A stretch of 64,000 nt of DNA from assembly GCF_028554725.1 (NCBI RefSeq), contig NC_071668.1:56525732-56589731 (forward strand), read 5' to 3'. A program made the translations under genes and the position numbers. Shown one piece after another: positions 25,368 through 35,921 of this stretch. The DNA comes from Zeugodacus cucurbitae (lineage: Eukaryota > Arthropoda > Insecta > Diptera > Tephritidae). The notes below the pieces were generated by a model. That model saw only the letters and a program-made list of their open reading frames with translations, was not told the origin of the DNA and ran no database searches. Within the stretch, counting starts at the first letter, position 1, and every line of letters starts with the position of its first letter.

Positions 25368-25869
25368 ATATGGATTTCCTAGAATTCGTTATATGAGTAA
25401 ACTACTCTTTCACGTAAGTGAGATTGGGACTATAGCCGGAGTAAAATTTCAGTTTTTATCCGGAGGCAAATTTGCACAGTCTCTTCATCACAGCCATCAG
25501 CTGTTCAACAGTTAAGCTCTTATTTCGCTATTTCGCATTTAAAATATATGTATTTCTTTAATTGATATTATCTTTTAAATGTATCTGCAAGTTTGCAGAT
25601 ACAATGTCTAATCCTATTTCCCATAATACCGCGCATAAGTGACTCACAAAACGTAGTAGATACTATTTAACACTCTAATGTACTGGCTTATTTTAGATAC
25701 TTAGATGCTTTTTTTTGCTTACTATCTACCTTCGTATTCCGATACTTGTGCAATGTTGAGTATACTGCCCAAAAAAAATGAGACTTTCTGAAAAAAAAAA
25801 AAATAAAAAACAACAACAACTAGGAAAGTATTTAAAAACTTTGACAAAAAGGTAAAAAAGTTGTTGGGA

Positions 25870-25995
25870 GCCAACAACACGCGGTGTTCCCAAGCGGTCC
25901 CCCATCTAAGTACTAACCGCGCCCGCTATCCCGACGCTGCTTAATTTCGGTGATCGGACGAGAACCGATGTATTCAGCGTGGTATGGTCGTTGGC
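25870..25995 (-). rRNA. 5SrRNA: 5S rRNA copy 42
   Basis: Identical to consensus. First unit of the second copy of the 5.02-kb block. Confidence 0.97.
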
Positions 25996-26499
25996 ATATG
26001 GATTTCCTAGAATTCGTTATATGAGTAAACTACTCTTTCACGTAAGTGAGATTGGGACTATAGCCGGAGTAAAATTTCAGTTTTTATCCGGAGGCAAATT
26101 TGCACAGTCTCTTCATCACAGCCATCAGCTGTTCAACAGTTAAGCTCTTATTTCGCTATTTCGCATTTAAAATATACATATGTATTTCTTTAATTGATAT
26201 TATCTTTTAAATGTATCTGCAAGTTTGCAGATACAATATCTAATCCTATTTCTCATAATACCGCGCATAGTGACTCACAAAACGTAGTAGATACTATTTA
26301 ACACTCTAATGTACTGGCTTATTTTAGATACTTAGATGCTTTTTTTTGCTTACTATCTACCTTCGTATTCCGATACTTGTGCAATGTTGAGTATACTGCC
26401 CAAAAAAAATGAGACTTTCTGAAAAAAAAAAATAAAAAACAACAACAACTAGGAAAGTATTTAAAAACTTTGACAAAAAGGTAAAAAAAGTTGTTGGGA

Positions 26500-26625
26500 G
26501 CCAACAACACGCGGTGTTCCCAAGCGGTCCCCCATCTAAGTACTAACCGCGCCCGCTATCCCGACGCTGCTTAATTTCGGTGATCGGACGAGAACCGATG
26601 TATTCAGCGTGGTATGGTCGTTGGC
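26500..26625 (-). rRNA. 5SrRNA: 5S rRNA copy 43
   Basis: Identical to consensus. Partner of copy 35 (CATA insertion and GAGTTTGGG in both right spacers). Confidence 0.97.
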
Positions 26626-27134
26626 ATATGGATTTCCTAGAATTCGTTATATGAGTAAACTACTCTTTCACGTAAGTGAGTTTGGGACTATAGCCGGAGT
26701 AAAATTTCAGTTTTTATCCGGAGGCAAATTTGCACAGTCTCTTCATCACAGCCATCAGCTGTTCAACAGTTAAGCTCTTATTTCGCTATTTCGCATTTAA
26801 AATATACATATGTATTTCTTTAATTGATATTATCTTTTAAATGTATCTGCAAGTTTGCAGATACAATATCTAATCCTATTTCCCATAATACCGCGCATAA
26901 GTGACTCACAAAACGTAGTAGATACTATTTAACACTCTAATGTACTGGCTTATTTTAGATACTTAGATACTTTTTTTTTGCTTACTATCTACCTTCGTAT
27001 TCCGATACTTGTGCAATGTTGTGTATACTGCCAAAAAAAAACAAAATGAGACTTTCTGAAAAAAAAAATAAAAAACAACAACAACTAGGAAAGTATTTAA
27101 AAACTTTGACAAAAAGGTAAAAAAGTTGTTGGGA

Positions 27135-27260
27135 GCCAACAACACGCGGTGTTCCCAAGCGGTCCCCCATCTAAGTACTAACCGCGCCCGCTATCCCGAC
27201 GCTGCTTAATTTCGGTGATCGGACGAGAACCGATGTATTCAGCGTGGTATGGTCGTTGGC
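27135..27260 (-). rRNA. 5SrRNA: 5S rRNA copy 44
   Basis: Identical to consensus. Partner of copy 36. Confidence 0.97.
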
Positions 27261-27759
27261 ATATGGATTTCCTAGAATTCGTTATATGAGTAAACTACTC
27301 TTTCACGTAAGTGAGATTGGGACTATAGCCGGAGTAAAATTTCAGTTTTTATCCGGAGGCAAATTTGCACAGTCTCTTCATCACAGCCATCAGCTGTTCA
27401 ACAGTTAAGCTCTTATTTCGCTATTTCGCATTTAAAATATATGTATTTCTTTAATTGATATTATCTTTTAAATGTATCTGCAAGTTTGCAGATACAATAT
27501 CTAATCCTATTTCCCATAATACCGCGCATAAGTGACTCACAAAACGTAGTAGATACTATTTAACACTCTAATGTACTGGCTTATTTTAGATACTTAGATA
27601 CTTTTTTTTGCTTACTATCTACCTTCGTATTCCGATACTGGTGCAATGTTGTGTATACTGCCCAAAAAAATGAGACTTTCTGAAAATAAAAGATAAAAAA
27701 CAACAACAACTAGGAAAGTATTTAAAAACTTTGACAAAAAGGCAAAAAAGTTGTTGGGA

Positions 27760-27885
27760 GCCAACAACACGCGGTGTTCCCAAGCGGTCCCCCATCTAAG
27801 TACTAACCGCGCCCGCTATCCCGACGCTGCTTAATTTCGGTGATCGGACGAGAACCGATGTATTCAGCGTGGTATGGTCGTTGGC
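27760..27885 (-). rRNA. 5SrRNA: 5S rRNA copy 45
   Basis: Identical to consensus. Partner of copy 37. Confidence 0.97.
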
Positions 27886-28384
27886 ATATGGATTTCCTAG
27901 AATTCGTTATATGAGTAAACTACTCTTTCACGTAAGTGAGATTGGGACTATAGCCGGAGTAAAATTTCAGTTTTTATCCGGAGGCAAATTTGCACAGTCT
28001 CTTCATCACAGCCATCAGCTGTTCAACAGTTAAGCTCTTATTTCGCTATTTCGCATTTAAAATATATGTATTTCTTTAATTGATATTATCTTTTAAATGT
28101 ATCTGCAAGTTTGCAGATACAATATCTAATTCTATTTCCCATAATACCGCGCATAAGTGACTCACAAAACGTAGTAGATACTATTTAACACTCTAATGTA
28201 CTGGCTTATTTTAGATACTTAGATACTTTTTTTTGCTTACTATCTACCTTCGTATTCCGATACTTGTGCAATGTTGTGTATACTGCCCAAAAAAAATGAG
28301 ACTTTCTGAAAAAAAATATAAAAAACAACAACAACTAGGAAAGTATTTAAAAACTTTGACAAAAAGGTAAAAAAGTTGATGGGA

Positions 28385-28510
28385 GCCAACAACACGCGGT
28401 GTTCCCAAGCGGTCCCCCATCTAAGTACTAACCGCGCCCGCTATCCCGACGCTGCTTAATTTCGGTGATCGGACGAGAACCGATGTATTCAGCGTAGTAT
28501 GGTCGTTGGC
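28385..28510 (-). rRNA. 5SrRNA: 5S rRNA copy 46
   Basis: C15U (G to A at 28496), in helix II. Its partner copy 38 lacks it, so this change arose after the block duplication. Confidence 0.96.
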
Positions 28511-29009
28511 ATATGGATTTCCTAGAATTCGTTATATGAGTAAACTACTCTTTCACGTAAGTGAGTTTGGGACTATAGCCGGAGTAAAATTTCAGTTTTT
28601 ATCCGGAGGCAAATTTGCACAGTCTCTTCATCACAGCCATCAGCTGTTCAACAGTTAAGCTCTTATTTCGCTATTTCGCATTTAAAATATATGTATTTCT
28701 TTAATTGATATTATCTTTTAAATGTATCTGCAAGTTTGCAGATACAATATCTAATCTTATTTCCCATAATACCGCGCATAAGTGACTCACAAAACGTAGT
28801 AGATACTATTTAACACTCTAATGTACTGGCTTATTTTAGATACTTAGATACTTTTTTTTGCTTACTATCTACCTTCGTATTCCGATACTTGTGCAATGTT
28901 GTGTATACTGCCCAAAAAAAAATGAGACTTTCTGAAAAAAAAAAAAAAAACAACAACAACTAGGAAAGTATTTAAAAACTTTGACAAAAAGGTAAAAAAG
29001 TTGTTGGGA

Positions 29010-29135
29010 GCCAACAACACGCGGTGTTCCCAAGCGGTCCCCCATCTAAGTACTAACCGCGCCCGCTATCCCGACGCTGCTTAATTTCGGTGATCGGACG
29101 AGAACCGATGTATTCAGCGTGGTATGGTCGTTGGC
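29010..29135 (-). rRNA. 5SrRNA: 5S rRNA copy 47
   Basis: Identical to consensus. Partner of copy 39. Confidence 0.97.
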
Positions 29136-29638
29136 ATATGGATTTCCTAGAATTCGTTATATGAGTAAACTACTCTTTCACGTAGGTGAGATTGGGACTA
29201 TAGCCGGAGTAAAATTTCAGTTTTTATCCGGAGGCAAATTTGCACAGTCTCTTCATCACAGCCATCAGCTGTTCAACAGTTAAGCTCTTATTTCGCTATT
29301 TCGCATTTAAAATATATGTATTTCTTTAATTGATATTATCTTTTAAATGTATCTGCAAGTTTGCAGATACAATATCTAATCCTATTTCCCATAATACCGC
29401 GCATAAGTGACTCACAAAACGTAGTAGATACTATTTAACACTCTAATGTACTGGCTTATTTTAGATACTTAGATACTTTTTTTTGCTTACTATCTACCTT
29501 CGTATTCCGATACTTGTGCAATGTTGTGTATACTGCCCAAAAAAAAATGAGACTTTCTGAAAAAAAAAAAAATAAAAAACAACAACAACTAGGAAAGTAT
29601 TTAAAAACTTTGACAAAAAGGTAAAAAAGTTGTTGGGA

Positions 29639-29764
29639 GCCAACAACACGCGGTGTTCCCAAGCGGTCCCCCATCTAAGTACTAACCGCGCCCGCTATCC
29701 CGACGCTGCTTAATTTCGGTGATCGGACGAGAACCGATGTATTCAGCGTGGTATGGTCGTTGGC
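29639..29764 (-). rRNA. 5SrRNA: 5S rRNA copy 48
   Basis: Identical to consensus. Partner of copy 40. Confidence 0.97.
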
Positions 29765-30265
29765 ATATGGATTTCCTAGAATTCGTTATATGAGTAAACT
29801 ACTCTTTCACGTAGGTGAGATTGGGACTATAGCCGGAGTAAAATTTCAGTTTTTATCCGGAGGCAAATTTGCACAGTCTCTTCATCACAGCCATCAGCTG
29901 TTCAACAGTTAAGCTCTTATTTCGCTATTTCGCATTTAAAATATATGTATTTCTTTAATTGATATTATCTTTTAAATGTATCTGCAAGTTTGCAGATACA
30001 ATATCTAATCCTATTTCCCATAATACCGCGCATAAGTGACTCACAAAACGTAGTAGATACTATTTAACACTCTAATGTACTGGCTTATTTTAGATACTTA
30101 GATACTTTTTTTTGCTTACTATCTACCTTCGTATTCCCATACTTGTGCAATGTTGTGTATACTGCCCAAAAAAAAATGAGACTTTCTGAAAAAAAAAAAT
30201 AAAAAACAACAACAACTAGGAAAGTATTTAAAAACTTTGACAAAAAGGTAAAAAAGTTGTTGGGA

Positions 30266-30391
30266 GCCAACAACACGCGGTGTTCCCAAGCGGTCCCCCA
30301 TCTAAGTACTAACCGCGCCCGCTATCCCGACGCTGCTTAATTTCGGTGATCGGACGAGAACCGATGTATTCAGCGTGGTATGGTCGTTGGC
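30266..30391 (-). rRNA. 5SrRNA: 5S rRNA copy 49, last complete copy
   Basis: Identical to consensus, although the spacer to its right (30660-30850) is the most mutated of the array. Confidence 0.97.
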
Positions 30392-30881
30392 ATATGGATT
30401 TCCTAGAATTCGTTATATGAGTAAACTACTCTTTCACGTAGGTGAGATTGGGACTATAGCCGGAGTAAAATTTCAGTTTTTATCCGGAGGCAAATTTGCA
30501 CAGTCTCTTCATCACAGCCATCAGCTGTTCAACAGTTAAGCTCTTATTTCGCTATTTCGCATTTAAAATATATGTATTTCTTTAATTGATATTATCTTTT
30601 AAATGTATCTGCAAGTTTGCAGATACAATATCTAATCCTATTTCCCATAATACCGCGCATAAGTGACTGACAAAACGTGGTAGATACTATTTAACACTCT
30701 AATGTACTGGCTTATTTTAGATACTTAGATATTTTTTTTTGCATACTATCTACCTTCGTATTCCAATACTTGTGCGGTATACTGCCCCAAAGGAAAGTGT
30801 AAGACTTTTCTAAAAAAAAAAAAAAAAAAACAACAACAACTAGGAAAGTATTTCAAAACTTTGACAAAAAGGTTGTTGGGA

Positions 30882-30930
30882 GCCAACAACACGCGGTGTT
30901 CCCAAGCGGATCTAAGTACTAACCGCGCCC
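30882..30930 (-). pseudogene. Truncated 5S rRNA copy 50 at the array edge
   Basis: Only the 3' third of the gene remains. It has lost six bases (the TCCCCC block on the plus strand near 30909), and its 5' part, including the box A region and the array's 8-nt insertion, is replaced at 30931 by unrelated dispersed-repeat sequence. It cannot make a 5S RNA. Confidence 0.92.
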
Positions 30931-30937
30931 TTTATAT

Positions 30938-31665
30938 CTTTATACCCTGAACAGGGTATATTAAGTTTGTCACGAAGTTTGTAACACCTAGAAGGAAGAG
31001 TCGGAGGCCCTATAAAGTGTATAAATAAATGATCAGTATGTTGAACTGAGTCAATTTACCCATGTCCGTCTGTCTGTATATATACGAACTAGTCCTTCAG
31101 TTGTTAAGATATCATTTTGAAGATGTTATTTTCTTTTCAAGAAGCTGCTCATTTGTTTGAACTGCCGATATCGGGCCACTATATCATATAGCTGCCATAC
31201 AAACTGAACGATCGGAATCATGTGCTTGTATAGAAAACTTCCGCATTTTACTACATATCTTCACGAAATTTGGTGTGAGTTATTGTTCGTAGAAATAATT
31301 TAATCTCCGAAAAAATTGTACAGATCGGTTCAATATAGCATATAGCTGCCATACAAACATCGGAATCAAGGGCTTGTATGGAAAATTTTCGCATTTGACA
31401 TGGTATCTTCACGAAATTTGACATGGATTACTGCTTAAGGTAATAATATAATCTCCGAAGAAATTGTTCATATCGGTTAGCTATATAACCTTAATGTTTC
31501 TAGCAAACAACCCGGCTAACAAGAATTAGTAAAATGTTTTCTTTCTTTTTTTACTTACTTTTTCTTACGTCTTTAGATTTGCTTAAACACATAGTTACTA
31601 AAAGAAATGCATCTGTGAAGGGTATATTAGCTTCGGTACAGCCAAAGTTAACGTTTTTTCTTGTT
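30938..31665. repeat. Dispersed interspersed repeat with internal tandem subunits
   Basis: Begins with an imperfect palindrome around TACCCTGAACAGGGTA. It contains two diverged copies of a roughly 150-bp unit with ATATAGCTGCCATACAAAC (about 31185 and 31330) and TCTTCACGAAATTTG. Near the right end is TTTCTAGCAAACAACCCGG (31497), then at 31618 GGTATATTAGCTTCGGTAC, which recurs inverted at about 45390-45420. I recognise this as a repeat type abundant in higher flies but cannot name the family. It abuts the broken 5S copy directly. The short open frames on both strands at 31534-31760 are inside it and not genes. Confidence 0.6.
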
Positions 31666-32190
31666 TTTATTATTTTCATAACTTTTTGGGATACAATTAA
31701 TTTGTTTATTAGGAATAACTGTAGAAACTGGACGAATATGTAAGAAAGCACTATCGTCAATCAATTCATCAATTATTTAGGGCCTTAAAGATTTTGCGAC
31801 AAAAAAATAAAGCTTTAACACAGAAAGAAGGGGATTTTTTTAGTTTTGACCAATACTGTATATATAGTAAGACGTGCAATTTTGAATAAACAAATTAACT
31901 TGTGGCATGAAATGTAAATATACAAAAAAATATTTGTATAACGGAATAATAATGAAACAGTTAAACAAATAACGTATGAAGGGAATTTAGTTTTCTATAT
32001 TAATATTAAATTATATATTATTATTAAAGGTAAAGTTGAAGGTAAATGCTTTCATGTTATGGATGAAGGTGAATTTGTGTGTAAATATTTGTGCAATTGT
32101 ATTTTTTAAAACTTTGCAAACAACGAGACGTGAGTAAATATGGAAATAATTTGATGAAATTTGTAAAACAAAACACTAATCTTTCATTTT
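31666..32190. other. A/T-rich stretch, no gene seen
   Basis: Low-complexity A/T-rich DNA. I see no open frame above about 60 codons with any recognisable motif, no RNA gene and no clear repeat boundary. Confidence 0.5.
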
Positions 32191-33260
32191 TGGCACTATG
32201 GGAGTGTATTGTACTATAGATGGGCGAAATCGGCCCATTACCACGCCCATAAAATTGCTAAAGCTAATAAAAACATAAAAAAATAAAATAAATTTGAAAA
32301 TGGAGATCTGAACTCAAACGGTATATTTGCGAATTTTTTTAAGAAAGTGACTGTAGCATTCTACTAAAGCAATCTCCCAAGCAAAAGATATTTTGAAATC
32401 TTTTTGAAGTGCATTAACTCACTAAAAAAAGTGAGTGAAGAGGAAGGCTGCACTCAAATTGTTATGGAATTTTAATAATAGGCGTGTCGCCGCCCACTTC
32501 CATATCTCAGGCACCACTCGATCAAATTCGGTACGAAATATTTCATAGCTATCCTGATATTACGAACAAATGGAACTCAGGATTAGCGGCTTTTAATGAA
32601 AATATCTTTCTTTCATATAATCTTTCATACATATAATTCCTAGAAAGTCAGACGGATTATTATACTCTCACAATATACAATACAATACAAGAAAGTATTA
32701 TAGTTTTGTTCACATAACGGTTGTTTGTGTCAGCCAGAAATAAAAAAGTTAGATATATGTAGGGTTGTATATACTAAAGTGATCAGGGTGACGAGAAGAG
32801 TTGATATCCGAATGTCTGTCCGTTTGTCCGGCTGTTCGTGCAAGCGGTAACTTGAGTAAAAGTTGAGATATCTTAATAGAATTTGGTACACATATTCCTG
32901 GGTACCCTGAGTAGGTTGGTATTGTATAAGAGCGAAATCGGACCATTTACCCACAAAATTGAGAAACCCAAAAACATATAAGCCATAAATAAAGTTATAA
33001 AAGTAAACTTTGGTACAAAGGATCGCACTATTTTGATGTAATTTGTTTGGGAAAGTGGTTGTGGCCCCACCCCTACTAAGTTTTTTATATATCTCGTAAA
33101 CTACTAAAGCTGTATCAACCAAAATCTCCGCGGTCATTTGCTTTAGCCACTTTCTTATATAGTCTAAAAATAGAGGAAATCGGATTATAACCATGTAATT
33201 TAGTAAGGAAAAACACTAGAAATATTAAATTTCACGGTGAAGTTAACACAGAAGGGCTGC
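32190..33260 (-). repeat. Remnants of a long fly repeat (TACTCTCGCAA-type), two pieces
   Basis: Segments at 32190-32600 and 32655-33260 match, in mosaic and reverse orientation, the repeats at 51975-52976 and 55085-56272. Shared phrases are TATAGTTTTGTTCACATAACGG, GTGATCAGGGTGACGAG, the repeated TCTGTCCGTTTGTCC and GTGGTTGTGGCCCCAC. The 154-codon open frame here (32730-33194, minus) is chance translation of the repeat, as other copies do not preserve it. Autonomous partner unknown. Confidence 0.6.
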
Positions 33261-33284
33261 ACTCAAATTTATATGTATGTATGT

Positions 33285-33750
33285 ATGTAATTGTCGTAGA
33301 AACCGTTTATCCGATTTTAGCCGAATCGATGATAGCTCGTCATTCTTCTCCCTCCCTCGCAACTCTTCACCTGGTTTTTCCGACGGAGTGGAAGCTTTTC
33401 TCTTCCTCTGCTTCCACCGGCGGGTACTGCATAGAACATCTTCAAAGCTGGACTATTTTCGTCCATTCTGACAACATGACCCGCGGCCTTTTTATTCGCT
33501 GAACTATGTCAATTTCGTCGTATAAATTGTACAGCTCATCGTTCTATCGTCTGCGGTATTCGCTGTTGCCAATGTTCGGAGGACCATAAATCTTGCGCAA
33601 TTCGTTCGAAAACTTTCAACGAAATTCGATACATACCATTTGCAATCCCAAAGCTATAGTTTGAAAATGCGCGAAATCGGCTTTCAACCACATCTACTTT
33701 CTCTATGCCACAATTTTGAAGTCCATCTGATATACGGATTTTCATACTTC
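33285..33750 (-). pseudogene. RTE-type non-LTR retrotransposon remnant (C-terminal region)
   Basis: On the minus strand the sequence decodes in pieces to the region after the reverse transcriptase of RTE-like elements: a FERIAQDLW-like stretch, then ELYDEIDIVQRIK, then the tryptophan/arginine-rich tail. Several frameshifts and missing pieces leave no usable frame. Related remnants on other strands lie at 43126, 46301 and 58650. Assignment to RTE rests on remembered family sequence and could be another non-LTR clade with the same tail. Confidence 0.55.
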
Positions 33751-33886
33751 CGGTAGACTACATACCGTATATATCGGTTAATATGTAAGATTAATAGAAG
33801 AATTAAGTGAACGTATAATCTTGGAGATGCCTTTTTAAATGAGTTAACTGGACAAGTAGTTCAAGAGATATATATGAATATAAATA

Positions 33887-34786
33887 ACGGGTGATTTTTT
33901 TGAGGTTAGGATTTTCATGCATTAGTATTTGACAGATCACGTGGGATTTCAGACATGGTGTCAAAGAGAAAGATGCTCAGTATGCTTTGACATTTCATCA
34001 TGAATAGACTTACTAACGAGCAACGCTTGCAAATCAATGAATTTTATTACCAAAATCAGTGTTCGGTTCGAAATGTTTTTATCGACAAATTTTGTTCAGC
34101 GATGAGGCTCATTTCTGGTTGAATGGCTACGTAAATAAGCAAAATTGCCGCATTTGGGGTGAAGAGCAACCAGAAGCCGTTCAAGAACTGCCCATGCATC
34201 CCGAAAAATGCACTGTTTGGTGTGGTTTGTACGCTGGTGGAATCATTGGACCGTATTTTTTCAAAGATGCTGTTGGACGCAACGTTACGGTGAATGGCGA
34301 TCGCTATCGTTCGATGCTAACAAACTTTTTGTTGCCAAAAATGGAAGAACTGAACTTGGTTGACATGTGGTTTCAACAAGATGGCGCTACATGCCACACA
34401 GCTCGCGATTCTATGGCCATTTTGAGGGAAAACTTCGGAGAACAATTCATCTCAAGAAATGGACCCGTAAGTTGGCCACCAAGATCATGCGATTTAACGC
34501 CTTTAGACTATTTTTTGTGGGGCTACGTCAAGTCTAAAGTCTACAGAAATAAGCCAGCAACTATTCCAGCTTTGGAAGACAACATTTCCGAAGAAATTCG
34601 GGCTATTCCGGCCGAAATGCTCGAAAAAGTTGCCCAAAATTGGACTTTCCGAATGGACCACCTAAGACGCAGCCGCGGTCAACATTTAAATGAAATTATC
34701 TTTAAAAAGTAAATGTCATGAACCAATCTAACGTTTCAAATAAAGAACTTTTAAAAAAGTTATCAAGCTCTTAAAAAATCACCCTT
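33887..34786 (+). mobile_element. mariner-type DNA transposon, DD41D (rosa-like), internally deleted
   Basis: A 900-bp element with terminal inverted repeats (left ACGGGTGATTTTTT, right inverse AAGGGTGATTTTTT) and a TA target duplication at 33885-33886 and 34787-34788. The catalytic frame shows SDEAHFW, FQQDGATCH and PLDYFLW. There are 41 residues between the second and third Asp, the DD41D spacing described for rosa from the tephritid Ceratitis rosa. A full-length member should be about 1.3 kb, so roughly 0.4 kb is missing. The intact ends mean it could still be moved by a transposase supplied from elsewhere. Confidence 0.85.
34000..34712 (+). pseudogene. mariner DD41D transposase, internal deletion and frameshift
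   Basis: The original start is probably the ATG at 34000 (MNRLTNEQRLQINEFYYQNQ), which opens the helix-turn-helix DNA-binding part. About 25 codons later, around 34070-34085, the frame jumps straight to the catalytic domain (RQILFSDEAHFWLNG), so most of the DNA-binding half and the linker are gone and the two parts are out of frame. The catalytic half is open from there to the stop at 34712, with all three catalytic Asp in place, and ends in RSRGQHLNEIIFKK. The 217-codon open frame begins at a GTG and has no good start of its own. A translated product would lack DNA binding. Confidence 0.85.
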
Positions 34787-34788
34787 TA

Positions 34789-35155
34789 TATTAAACCGAT
34801 GGGACTACAGGGTCTTACCCACCTTTGCAATGTAATTACTAACAAAGTGTAGCATTTTGCATTATTTAGAGACGTGTGAGTTGCTATAAAAAATGTTGAT
34901 TAATGAAAAATGTTCGTTGTAGGCAATGCCAACCGTTTAATCCCATAAATTACAGACATCAAATACATTATAATGAACATGTCACGTTAATATTATATAT
35001 CCTACTAAATCTATTATAAGCGATAATTTTACATAGTAGCTCAGACATGTAAAAGATTGCAGATCCTTTTCCTTAGCAATTGCATAATTTAATTTAGTGG
35101 AATATTTGTAGCTTAGTATAAAATATGTTTTATTTTCAACATTTATACAACTATT
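34789..35155. other. A/T-rich intergenic stretch, nothing recognised
   Basis: No open frame, RNA gene or repeat that I can support lies between the mariner right end and the start of the duplicated block that carries the arginine-rich gene. Confidence 0.5.
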
Positions 35156-35412
35156 CTGTATATAATTTATTTAGACTTTGCGTTTGTATACGCAAATAAC
35201 AAAATTGATATGCTTTAACAGTAGAATAAACATCAAATTGTGAATAATTTTATTGAAATATTTTCTAGCAGTCGTTTATTTAATTTTCGCAAGTGTTTCT
35301 TGCTCTTATGAAATATTAAAATACACGCAAATGTATATGAATATATACATGCACACGTGTATTTCAGCATGATAATATGGCTTATAAGTTTTGGAGCAAG
35401 CTGAATATTTTA

Positions 35413-35420
35413 CTATAAAA
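35413..35420 (+). promoter_or_regulatory. TATA box of arginine-rich secreted protein gene 1
   Basis: CTATAAAA lies 67 bp before the ATG and is preserved in the second gene copy at 43577-43584. It would place transcription start near 35440-35450, so the open frame upstream of the ATG is not translated. Confidence 0.6.
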
Positions 35421-35486
35421 ACCTATGCTATTCATACAGGAATTATAGTCGTACTTGTACGCCTTACAATACGGTTATTTGATAAT

Positions 35487-35921
35487 ATGAGATCTTTATA
35501 TTTACTTTTGGTGGGGCTTTTAGTCCTTTCGACCAAAACTAGTTTTATAGCAGCACAAAGTACAAATCCGACAGATCCAACAACTCTCCCAGCAAATGCA
35601 GCCACCACTCCAGTAGCTGGGTCTGCAACCCCGGCACCTGTGGCAGGGCCACCAGCACCAGCTCTTCCTGCAGGATCTCCAACCCCAGCGCCAGCCGCAG
35701 GATCTCCAAATCCAGCGGGCAGCGGCAGTGCGGCTAGCAATGCTGCAGCCAGAAGAAGACGTGCCGCAAGAAGAAGACGCGCAGCAAGACGTGCACGTAG
35801 AAGACGACAACGGGCAGCTAGAAGAAGAAGGCGTCAGAATAGGCGACGAAGGCAACAACAAAGAAGAAGAAGACGACCAAACCGCGGTGGACGAAGAGGT
35901 GCCCGACGTCGTGCAAACTAA
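35487..35921 (+). CDS. Secreted Pro/Ala-rich protein with poly-arginine tail, copy 1
   Basis: A 144-aa intronless gene. The first ATG after the TATA box opens MRSLYLLLVGLLVLSTKTSF, a clean signal peptide with a likely cut after IAAQ. Then come about 50 residues rich in Thr, Pro, Ala and Gly with repeats of the form PAGSPTPAPAAGSPNP, then about 65 residues that are more than half Arg, ending RRGARRRAN. The Arg codons are mixed (AGA, AGG, CGT, CGC, CGA, CGG), so arginine itself is being kept and this is not a simple triplet expansion. No Cys, no known domain. The layout suggests an abundant extracellular protein, such as a glue, eggshell, seminal or cationic defence protein. I do not recognise the family. 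A near twin lies at 43651-44112. Confidence 0.8.
   Translation: MRSLYLLLVGLLVLSTKTSFIAAQSTNPTDPTTLPANAATTPVAGSATPAPVAGPPAPALPAGSPTPAPAAGSPNPAGSGSAASNAAARRRRAARRRRAARRARRRRQRAARRRRRQNRRRRQQQRRRRRPNRGGRRGARRRAN

Larger units (their letters stand above)
20600..29770. repeat. 5.02-kb block duplication inside the 5S array (copies 34-40 repeated as 42-48)
   Basis: Copies 34-40 and 42-48 match in order at an offset of 5,022-5,025 bp. Shared marks are the TTTCTCAT plus one-base deletion, CTGGTGC, GGCAAAAAAG, GTTGATGGG and GTAGGTGAG variants. This is an eight-unit displacement, probably from unequal exchange. Confidence 0.85.
1..30930 (-). repeat. Tandem 5S rDNA array, 49 full units plus one truncated unit
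   Basis: The whole stretch is a head-to-tail array of 599-637 bp units. Read on the minus strand, each unit has a 126-nt 5S rRNA gene, about 10 nt of trailer, a T-run terminator, an A/T-rich segment with variable homopolymers, and a spacer of about 500 bp. Units are nearly identical apart from homopolymer length, a CATA insertion in some spacers (for example near 9767, 11030 and 12296) and scattered substitutions, as expected under concerted evolution. The array continues past the left edge of the window. Its right edge is at 30930, where the last copy breaks off inside the gene. Many short open frames cross the gene/spacer boundary in every unit, but they are antisense read-through of the 5S gene and not proteins. 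Confidence 0.98.

Noticed and set aside
1102..30301. About 37 recurring open frames of 60-73 codons on the minus strand, one or two per 5S unit (MGDRLGTPRVVGS and MLLAPNNFF types)
   Set aside because: They read across the 5S 3' half and the A/T-rich spacer, their length follows homopolymer slippage, and frame and start change from unit to unit. They are by-products of the array.
1..30930. Regular repeats with spacers, considered as a CRISPR-like or satellite array
   Set aside because: Repeat and spacer are both conserved, the period is about 630 bp and the core is a 5S rRNA gene. It is a eukaryotic rDNA array.
32730..33194. 154-codon minus-strand open frame
   Set aside because: Lies inside a dispersed repeat; related copies at 51975-52976 and 55085-56272 do not keep the frame.
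35391..35486. N-terminal extension MEQAEYFTIK... of the arginine-rich gene (same at 43555)
   Set aside because: It starts at TTG, has no ATG and overlaps the TATA box. The ATG followed by a signal peptide at 35487 and 43651 is the sensible start.
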